Shown piece by piece: positions 1 to 5,178 of a stretch of 6,250 nucleotides of DNA (within the stretch, counting starts at the first letter, position 1; each line of letters opens with the position of its first letter). A program made the translations under genes and the position numbers. The stretch is taken from NCBI GenBank assembly GCA_025351555.1, contig JANXVS010000225.1, forward strand, positions 1 to 6,250, written 5' to 3'. Under the pieces are notes generated by a model that was given only the letters and a program-made list of their open reading frames with translations, did not search any database and had not been told where the DNA came from. This DNA is from Pseudomonadota bacterium (lineage in GTDB: Bacteria > Pseudomonadota > Gammaproteobacteria > Xanthomonadales > Rhodanobacteraceae).

Positions 1-1059
1 GTCGTCGGCGACCGCGCCGGCAATATCGGCTGGACCATCGCCGGGCGCATTCCGAAACGCGTCGGCGGCTACGATCCACTGCTGCCGTCGGACTGGAGCA
101 AACCCGGCACTGGCTGGGACGGCTGGTTGCAACCGGCGAACTATCCGCGACTGCCAAATCCGCCGGCACAGCGCATCTGGACTGCGAATGCGCGCACCAT
201 GGATTTTGAAAGCGGCGACTACGCCAAGCTCGGCGACGGTGGCTACGACCTCGGCGCGCGTGCGCACCAGATCCGCGACGATCTGCAGGCCAAGGATCAT
301 TTCGCACCCGACGATATGCTCACGATCCAGCTCGATGATCGCGCCGTGTTCCTCACCCACTGGCACGAGATCCTGCTCGACACGCTCAAGCGCGCTGGCG
401 ATGCGCCTGCCCTGGCCGACATGAAAAAATATACCGACGACTGGGATGGCCGCGCCGATCCGGCCTCGGTCGGTTACCGCCTGACCCGCGGCTTCCGCCT
501 GGAAGTCGTCGACACGATCATGGACGGCTTCGCCGCCGCAGTACGCGCAAAAGTGAAAGATTTCACTTTGCCACATCTGGCGCAGGCTGAAGTTCTAGTC
601 GACGCGATCCTCGCGCAAAGGCCCGCGCACCTGCTGCCGCCGGGCTACGCGAACTGGGAAGAGCTGATGCAGAAGTGTGCCGAGCGCGTCGTACAACGCT
701 TGGGGGCACAACCGGGCGGACTCGCCGCGCGCACCTGGGGCGAATCCGATGCCACCCGCATCAAGCATCCATTGAGCGCAGCTCTGCCGGGTTTAAGTTG
801 GCTGCTCGATATGCCGAGCGAGCGTCTACCCGGCGACTCGAATATGCCGCGCGTGCAAGGCGCGACGTTCGGCGCCTCCGAACGCTTCGCGGTCGAGCCC
901 GGCCACGAGGAATATGGTTACTTCCATATGCCCGGCGGCCAGAGCGACAATCCGCTATCGCCGTTCTACGGCGCCGGACACGAGGATTGGGCGCAGGGCA
1001 AGGCGACGCCGTTTATGCCGGGGGCGGCGAAGTATACTTTGAGGCTGGACCCGCGCTGA
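1..1059 (+). CDS. Penicillin acylase family (Ntn-hydrolase) protein, C-terminal part (5' end outside window)
   Basis: The reading frame is open from base 1 to the TGA at 1057-1059 and gives 352 residues; the true start lies upstream. The TTG at 127 is an internal Leu codon, because coding runs straight through it. The protein resembles the late beta-chain of penicillin acylase/acyl-homoserine-lactone-acylase-type amidohydrolases. Near the left end a V-x-D-x-x-G-N-I-G-W-x-x-x-G-R-I-P segment (residues 2-18) precedes P-x-x-R-I-W-T-A-N-A-R (55-65), which matches the family's 'G-x-I-x-T-A-N-N' region. The C-terminus carries the typical G-G-Q-S-x-N-P-L-S-P block followed by an acidic, Trp-containing stretch (E-D-W-A-Q-G). 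Family members are usually secreted, self-cleaving precursors of 700-850 aa that hydrolyse amide bonds. The signal peptide, alpha-chain and catalytic N-terminal Ser of the beta-chain are all off-window, so activity and substrate cannot be judged. The second Asn of the usual T-A-N-N is Ala here. The gene converges on the minus-strand block. Family assignment is firm; substrate is unknown. Confidence 0.88.
   Translation, partial: VVGDRAGNIGWTIAGRIPKRVGGYDPLLPSDWSKPGTGWDGWLQPANYPRLPNPPAQRIWTANARTMDFESGDYAKLGDGGYDLGARAHQIRDDLQAKDHFAPDDMLTIQLDDRAVFLTHWHEILLDTLKRAGDAPALADMKKYTDDWDGRADPASVGYRLTRGFRLEVVDTIMDGFAAAVRAKVKDFTLPHLAQAEVLVDAILAQRPAHLLPPGYANWEELMQKCAERVVQRLGAQPGGLAARTWGESDATRIKHPLSAALPGLSWLLDMPSERLPGDSNMPRVQGATFGASERFAVEPGHEEYGYFHMPGGQSDNPLSPFYGAGHEDWAQGKATPFMPGAAKYTLRLDPR
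550..569. repeat. Perfect 9-2-9 inverted repeat inside the acylase gene
   Basis: The arms AAAGTGAAA (550-558) and TTTCACTTT (561-569) are exact reverse complements separated by GA. The element is AT-rich within a GC-rich gene and encodes part of an ordinary-looking K-V-K-D-F-T-L stretch. It has the geometry of a dimeric repressor site or a small hairpin, but it sits deep inside the coding region with no promoter visible beside it. It may be chance; no function is claimed. Confidence 0.55.
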
Positions 1060-1072
1060 GTACGCGTGTTTC

Positions 1073-1093
1073 CCTCCTCCCACCGGGAGAAGG
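1073..1093. repeat. Imperfect hairpin, REP-like, at the convergent gene junction
   Basis: CCTCCTCCC (1073-1081) and GGGAGAAGG (1085-1093) form a 9-bp stem with one mismatch and a 3-nt ACC loop, 13 bases after the acylase stop codon. There is no T-tract after it on either strand, so a classical intrinsic terminator is unlikely. C-rich/G-rich palindromes of this kind, built on CTCCC and GGGAGAAGG, are common between genes in Xanthomonadales-type genomes as REP-like elements; that family link is from general knowledge. It could stabilise 3' ends of both converging transcripts. Confidence 0.6.
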
Positions 1094-1148
1094 AATAGAC
1101 AAGCACGTACTCCCGAAGGGATAAGCAATAGACAAGCACGTGCTCCCG
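1094..1148. repeat. Two-copy direct repeat (22 nt, 33-nt period) in the convergent intergenic gap
   Basis: Copy 1 (1094-1115) and copy 2 (1127-1148) share AATAGACAAGCACGT followed by [A or G]CTCCCG, differing at a single base. Each copy leads into a small inverted repeat: TCCC-GAA-GGGA at 1111-1121 after copy 1, and TGCTC-CCG-GAGCA at 1141-1153 after copy 2. Copy 2 also contains the 8-bp palindrome GCACGTGC (1136-1143). Together with the hairpin at 1073-1093, the gap is therefore an array of palindromes joined by a conserved spacer. The short open frames through it on both strands merely translate the repeat and are not genes. It may serve as a bidirectional 3'-end element for the acylase and the cupin operon, or be a remnant of a dispersed repeat family. 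Confidence 0.75.
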
Positions 1149-1171
1149 GAGCAAGAACGGAAAAGCTCGGA

Positions 1172-1519
1172 TCAACTCTTCAGCTCAATAGCAATCACAT
1201 GCAGCTCGCGCGTGCCGACGTTGCGCACCGCATGCGGACCGAGCGCCGGCCCCCATAGAATCGCGCCGGGTTCCGGATTCATGCCGAACACACGGCTGTC
1301 GAGCAGAACCTTGCCGTCGCGATCGATGCGCACGATATCGCTCCAGCTCAGTACGTGCAGCACGGCCGGCCAAGCGTGTTCGTGCAGCGGCGTGGTGTCA
1401 CCGGGCGCGAGGCGCGTGTCGAGCACGCGCACCTGATCGTTTTCGAGCAGGATCCAGTGATGATTGGGCGCGGCGGCCATCGCGTCGAGCGGGCCGGATA
1501 GCTTGCTTTCGTCGATCAT
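1172..1519 (-). CDS. Small cupin-domain protein (115 aa)
   Basis: A single-domain beta-barrel cupin of the small cytoplasmic type, with no signal peptide or membrane segment. Residues 22-35 (W-I-L-L-E-N-D-Q-V-R-V-L-D) are the usual first strands. Cupin motif 1 is G40-x5-H46-x-H48, and motif 2 is around G90-P-A-L-G-P-H96-x3-N100-V-G. H46, H48 and H96 are candidate metal ligands, while the Glu usually found four to five residues after the second His is missing (Ala/Val). The ATG at 1519 was chosen because a good Shine-Dalgarno (AGGGAG, 6-nt spacing) precedes it. An ATG at 1558 would extend it by 13 residues into gene C without a clear ribosome site. It lies 11 nt after gene C and is the last gene of the block, so it is probably co-transcribed. 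Substrate and reaction are unknown; its presence with the TPR genes may be incidental. Confidence 0.87.
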   Translation of the reverse strand: MIDESKLSGPLDAMAAAPNHHWILLENDQVRVLDTRLAPGDTTPLHEHAWPAVLHVLSWSDIVRIDRDGKVLLDSRVFGMNPEPGAILWGPALGPHAVRNVGTRELHVIAIELKS

Positions 1520-1525
1520 TGCCGA

Positions 1526-1531
1526 CTCCCT
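1526..1531 (-). promoter_or_regulatory. Shine-Dalgarno site of the cupin gene
   Basis: On the minus strand AGGGAG lies 6 nt (TCGGCA) before the ATG at 1519. Its first A is the last base of gene C's TGA stop codon, so termination on gene C and initiation on the cupin happen at practically the same place. This supports translational coupling and decides the cupin start. Confidence 0.75.
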
Positions 1532-3321
1532 CAATTGGCCTTCGCGTCCGCGCCGCATTCAAAATCCGCCTCCCCCAGCGGCCGGCATCCGGCCGGCCAG
1601 CCTTTCTCGCGCCAGTATGCCGGGAAACCGTATTCGACCAACTTCGCCTTGACGTGTGGATCGCGCAGCATCGCGTGGCCCGCGGGTTTGCTGCTGTAGA
1701 GATTGGCGAAGTAGTAGGTCTGGATTATTGCTCCGAGCGTCTCGATGTCGGCGTTGTAGCCGTCGACGTCCTGCCGCGCGATGAGGTACGGGTCGGCTTC
1801 GCCCGCCGGCGCATCCGCGATCGCCGCATGCAAGCCGCGCATGTCGACACCCGGATCCCCCAGCGCCCACGGAAGCATGATGTGGGCGAACGCCGCGTCC
1901 TTCGGCCAGTGCGTTTCGACCTCCGCGAGCGCAGCCTGCGCCTCATCGGCACGCCCGTAGGCGAGCGCATAGTCGAGCAACCCGAACTTGCCGGTGAAGA
2001 TACCTGATGTGATCGCGCGTAGCTGCCGCACCGCCTCCTCGACTTCTGTGCGCCGGTCGAGTGCGACCGCGGTATTGAACACGCGGTTCCAGCCGACGAC
2101 GAAGTAGGGATCAAGCGTCACCAACTGGCGCGCAGCGCGCGCCGAGTCCTCCATGCGGCCAACCTCGTACAGCACTTCGGAGTAATCCTCGCGCACATCC
2201 GGATAACCCGGGTCGATCTGCATCGCGCGCAGGTAATGCTGCTCGGCCGATGCGTACTTGAATTGCGCACGCGCAACATTGGCGAGCGCATGTTCGGTGG
2301 CCGCCGCATTCGGATCGAGCGCGGCCGCTTGTGCGGCAGCATGGGCTTCGCAGGAGAGCATTCCGGCCTGCTCCGCGGGCGTCATCTTCATATACCAGAA
2401 GCTCACCTCGCAGGTCAGCGACAGCGACGACCAGCCCGCCGCGAACGACGGCGCCTTCGCGACCGCCGTCTTGAAGTGTTCGATCGCGGTCGGCAAATCG
2501 GTGCGTTGGCGCAACAGCGCGCGACCCTTGAGGTACTCGTCATAAGCGGCGGGATCGATCGCAGCACGCGCAGTCGGCAATTCACTGACGCCGAGTTTGA
2601 GTTGCAGTTGCTCGCCGATGTGGCGCGCGATGTCGTCCTGCAGGGCGAACACGCTTTTCAATTCGCGGTCGTAGCTGTCGGACCAGACATGAAAGCCATC
2701 GGCCACGCGGATCAACTGTGCGGTGACACGCACCTGCTCGCCTTCGCGCCGCACGCTGCCTTCGACGATATGGCTGACGCCGAGCTTGCGCCCGATCGCG
2801 CGCACGTCGCCGCCTTTGCCCTTGAACTCGAATACCGAGGTGCGCGCCGCCACGTTGAGCTTGGGAATCTTCGCGAGGACGTTCAACAGTTCTTCCGTCA
2901 TGCCGTCGGAAAAATAATCCTCGTCAGCCTTGCCACTCATGTTCGCGAACGGCAGCACAGCGACGGAAGGGGCGGTATTTGCCGGCACGTCGCCCGCGCG
3001 ATACGACGGCTGACCCTTGAAGTACCAACCCAGCGCCAGGGCAGCGAGCGCGGCCACAGCCATATAGACGCCCAAACTCGCGCGCGTAGCACCGGATTCG
3101 GCTTTCACGCCATCGGGTGTTACGTCGAACATCCAGGCAAACAACAAGGCGATCGGAAAGCCGAGCATCGCCACGAGGATGAAGACGCGCAGCACCCAAG
3201 GCGGCGCATCGAACGCCGGGAAGCCGATCGATACGGCCTGCACGGCGAGCCACGCCACCACGAGGTAGGCACCGCCGACCTTGAATACCTTGCGTCGTTT
3301 GAGTTCGGCGATCAGGCTCAT
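1531..3321 (-). CDS. Membrane-anchored TolB-like/TPR protein, gene C (596 aa)
   Basis: The complete third paralogue of the block. The N-terminus A-E-L-K-R-R-K-V-F-K is typical of the COG5616 'TolB-like' membrane group. Predicted membrane helices are at about 17-35, 43-64 and 82-100. The TolB-like domain spans about 118-240: S-V-A-V-L-P-F (119-125), D-Y-F-S-D-G-M-T-E-E-L-L (135-146), R-T-S-V-F-E-F-K-G-K (160-169), V-E-G-S-V-R (186-191), a V-T-A-Q-L-I strand (199-204), and V-W-S-D-S-Y-D-R-E-L (212-221). TPR-type helices follow (about 258-300, 340-410 and 445-475). The C-terminus carries G565-F-x3-W570-x8-C579-x9-C589. Basic residues before helix 1 and between helices 2 and 3 place the bulk of the protein in the periplasm (inference). 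The ATG at 3321 lies 3 nt after gene B's stop and starts right at the conserved N-terminal motif. C is more diverged than A and B: helix 3 lacks B's F-D-K-F-V-L and the tail has seven extra residues after the last Cys. Function is unknown; it has no DNA-binding, cyclase or kinase domain. Confidence 0.9.
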   Translation of the reverse strand: MSLIAELKRRKVFKVGGAYLVVAWLAVQAVSIGFPAFDAPPWVLRVFILVAMLGFPIALLFAWMFDVTPDGVKAESGATRASLGVYMAVAALAALALGWYFKGQPSYRAGDVPANTAPSVAVLPFANMSGKADEDYFSDGMTEELLNVLAKIPKLNVAARTSVFEFKGKGGDVRAIGRKLGVSHIVEGSVRREGEQVRVTAQLIRVADGFHVWSDSYDRELKSVFALQDDIARHIGEQLQLKLGVSELPTARAAIDPAAYDEYLKGRALLRQRTDLPTAIEHFKTAVAKAPSFAAGWSSLSLTCEVSFWYMKMTPAEQAGMLSCEAHAAAQAAALDPNAAATEHALANVARAQFKYASAEQHYLRAMQIDPGYPDVREDYSEVLYEVGRMEDSARAARQLVTLDPYFVVGWNRVFNTAVALDRRTEVEEAVRQLRAITSGIFTGKFGLLDYALAYGRADEAQAALAEVETHWPKDAAFAHIMLPWALGDPGVDMRGLHAAIADAPAGEADPYLIARQDVDGYNADIETLGAIIQTYYFANLYSSKPAGHAMLRDPHVKAKLVEYGFPAYWREKGWPAGCRPLGEADFECGADAKAN

Positions 3322-3330
3322 GGGCTACTC
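3319..3330 (-). promoter_or_regulatory. Stop/start junction of genes B and C (probable translational coupling)
   Basis: The minus strand reads TGTGAGTAGCCCATG through the last codons of gene B (Cys-Glu-stop) into the gene C start, leaving only three bases (CCC) between stop and ATG. The only purine-rich stretch close by is GAGTAG, a weak ribosome site that overlaps the stop, so translation of C probably depends on ribosomes finishing B. Confidence 0.6.
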
Positions 3331-5178
3331 ACAGGCGTAGTCAAGCGGCGCGACACGATGGCACACATCCGGCGCACCGTATTTATCCCACACTTCCGCG
3401 AGCCCGATCTTGCGCGCGAACCCGGCGAACTCTGGCAGCTGGCGCGCGGCCTTGCCGTAGGGGCTCCACAACATCTGGAACAGGAAGTCTTCGTTGTCGG
3501 TGAGCCGGATTTGCGCGATGGCCAACGCGCGCGACGGCTGGTCCAGGCGCAGAAGAGCGCTCGTGGTCCAGAACGGCGTAGGGTCGGGCTGGCTGGCAAC
3601 ACATTGCTCGATCACGGCCAGCGTCTTGACGCGCACCTCGGCAGCGCCGCCGTACATGCCCGCGAGGACGATGTCTCCGGCGTCCGGCGCCGGCGCAGCG
3701 CATGCCAGCACACGCAGCTTCCAGCGTGGCGAGATGTACGCGATGGCTTGCGCGTTGTCGCCTTGCGCGTGCGCCACCTCGGCCTGCGCGTAGACGGCGA
3801 AGCTCAAGCCCAGGTCGGCGGCACGCTGCGCAGCGCGCTGCGCGGTCCGCTGATCGCCGGCATACGAAGATTCGAGCGCACGCCAGAGTTGCGCGTTCGC
3901 CTGGGCCGGATCGAGCGTGAGTGCGCGATCCAGCTGCGCGTCGCCTGCACGCGTGTAGCCGGTCATGATCTGTTCCATCGCCCACCAGAAATTGGTGGTG
4001 ACATCCTGCGGTTCCAGTTCCAGCGCGTGCTTGAACGCGGCGTGCGCTTCGGCAAAACGCCGCGACTCGAAGTACACGCGCCCGAGCACGGCATAGGGTT
4101 CGGCCAGGCTGCCATCCAGCTCGATCGCCTTGCGCGCATTGCGCTCAGCCAGAACCGCCAGTTCCGTCCATGGCTTGGACTTGTTGTCGTAGACCACATA
4201 GGCGGCGGCCATCCGGGCCTGCGCACGCGCGAAATGGGGATCGAGCGTGAGCGCCTGCTCGAGTGCCGCGATCGCCGCATCCATATGCTCGTAGTCGCGG
4301 CGGTTGTAGACCGCCGTAGCCTGCAGAAACAGCGCGTAGGCTTCCACATTGCTGGTACCGGCGTTCACGAGTTGCTGCTGCTGGCCACCTTGCAGGATTA
4401 CTTTCAACTGATCGGTGATCGCGCGCGCGATGCGTTCCTGCAACGCGAACACATCGCTCAGCTCGCCATCGTAACTCTCCGACCACAGATGAAATCCATC
4501 CTCGGTCTGGATCAACTGCGCGGTGATGCGCACCTTGTCGCCCTGCTTGCGCACCGAACCTTCGAGGATGTTGGCGACGCCCAGTTCGTGCCCGATCGCA
4601 CGCAAGTCGGCGGTCTTGCCCTTGTACTGAAACGACGAGGTGCGCCCGGCGACCTTGAGATCCTTGACCTTCGCCAGTGCGTTGAGCAGTTCCTCGGCCA
4701 TTCCGTCGGAAAAATATTCCTGGTCGTGGGTGGGCGAAAGATCGGTGAATGGCAGTACGGCGATGGATTTTTTTGTCACAACCCCTGCGTTGGCGACCTC
4801 ACGCCGTGGCGCGAGCACAAACTTGTCGAAGGCAAAGTATACAAGTGCAAGAATCAGCACGGCAATGATCATGCGATTCATGCGTCGCGCAGTCTGCGGC
4901 GCGATCGATTCCCCCAGCTTCACTTCTTCGTCGCGCTTCAAACCCTGCGGCGTCAGCTCGAATACCCAGCTGAAAATCAGCAACGGTACGAAACCGAGTG
5001 CGAGCAGGATCACGATGCTGCGCGGCAGCCATGCGGGCGCATCGAACATCGGCAACACCGTGCCCGCCACCTGTGTGATCAGCCATGCGCCGACGAGATA
5101 CAACCCGGCCATGCGGATGACGTTGCGACGTTTGAGTTCGGCGAGGAAGGTCAGGTTACTCACAGGTGTAGTTGCCAT
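3325..5178 (-). CDS. Membrane-anchored TolB-like/TPR protein, gene B (about 617 aa)
   Basis: The second paralogue, complete. With the ATG at 5178, residues 11-22 are F-L-A-E-L-K-R-R-N-V-I-R and membrane helices lie at about 23-42, 52-73 and 102-122, the last ending F-D-K-F-V-L. The TolB-like domain covers about 138-260: S-I-A-V-L-P-F (138-144), E-Y-F-S-D-G-M-A-E-E-L-L (154-165), R-T-S-S-F-Q-Y-K-G-K (179-188), L-E-G-S-V-R-K (205-211), a V-R-I-T-A-Q-L-I strand, L-W-S-E-S-Y-D and D-V-F-A-L-Q. After a Gln-rich linker come TPR repeats, clearest at about 276-325 and 360-392 (P-Y-A-V-L-G-R-V-Y-F, then A-L-E-L-E-P). The end is G592-L-x3-W597-x8-C606-x9-C616-E. Start options: ATG 5178 (weak AAGG upstream; 23-nt overlap with gene A), GTG 5163 (8-nt overlap, product starting V-S-N-L-T-F close to the family norm) and GTG 5208. 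Probable inner-membrane protein with a periplasmic TolB/TPR part; role unknown. Confidence 0.88.
   Translation of the reverse strand: MATTPVSNLTFLAELKRRNVIRMAGLYLVGAWLITQVAGTVLPMFDAPAWLPRSIVILLALGFVPLLIFSWVFELTPQGLKRDEEVKLGESIAPQTARRMNRMIIAVLILALVYFAFDKFVLAPRREVANAGVVTKKSIAVLPFTDLSPTHDQEYFSDGMAEELLNALAKVKDLKVAGRTSSFQYKGKTADLRAIGHELGVANILEGSVRKQGDKVRITAQLIQTEDGFHLWSESYDGELSDVFALQERIARAITDQLKVILQGGQQQQLVNAGTSNVEAYALFLQATAVYNRRDYEHMDAAIAALEQALTLDPHFARAQARMAAAYVVYDNKSKPWTELAVLAERNARKAIELDGSLAEPYAVLGRVYFESRRFAEAHAAFKHALELEPQDVTTNFWWAMEQIMTGYTRAGDAQLDRALTLDPAQANAQLWRALESSYAGDQRTAQRAAQRAADLGLSFAVYAQAEVAHAQGDNAQAIAYISPRWKLRVLACAAPAPDAGDIVLAGMYGGAAEVRVKTLAVIEQCVASQPDPTPFWTTSALLRLDQPSRALAIAQIRLTDNEDFLFQMLWSPYGKAARQLPEFAGFARKIGLAEVWDKYGAPDVCHRVAPLDYACE
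5156..5178 (-). promoter_or_regulatory. Overlapping end of gene A and start of gene B
   Basis: The minus strand reads ATGGCAACTACACCTGTGAG followed by TAA. The TAA at 5156-5158 ends gene A, while both plausible starts of gene B (ATG 5178, and GTG 5163 within TGTGAGTAA) lie inside gene A. The Cys-Glu-stop context TGTGAGTA is the same as at the B/C junction, which fits coupled translation and a duplicated gene unit. Confidence 0.6.

Noticed and set aside
675..1124. Plus-strand open frame overlapping the acylase end and running into the repeat region
   Set aside because: Arg-rich out-of-frame shadow of the acylase; its tail only translates the intergenic hairpin and repeat.
1073..1153. Intrinsic terminators for the acylase or the cupin operon
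   Set aside because: Hairpins are present but none is followed by a T-tract on either strand, so I list them as repeats instead.
966..1175. Minus-strand small open frame with a duplicated R-E-[HY]-V-L-V-Y peptide
   Set aside because: The peptide repeat is simply the 22-nt DNA direct repeat read in frame; it overlaps the acylase end and has no ribosome site or family resemblance.
1520..1558. Longer cupin starting at the ATG at 1558
   Set aside because: It would overlap gene C by 28 nt, adds a basic non-conserved stretch and lacks a good Shine-Dalgarno, whereas the ATG at 1519 has AGGGAG at 6 nt.
1140..1652. Plus-strand open frames across the cupin and the end of gene C
   Set aside because: Low-complexity Ser/Arg/Pro-rich translations antisense to well-supported genes; no start signal or domain.
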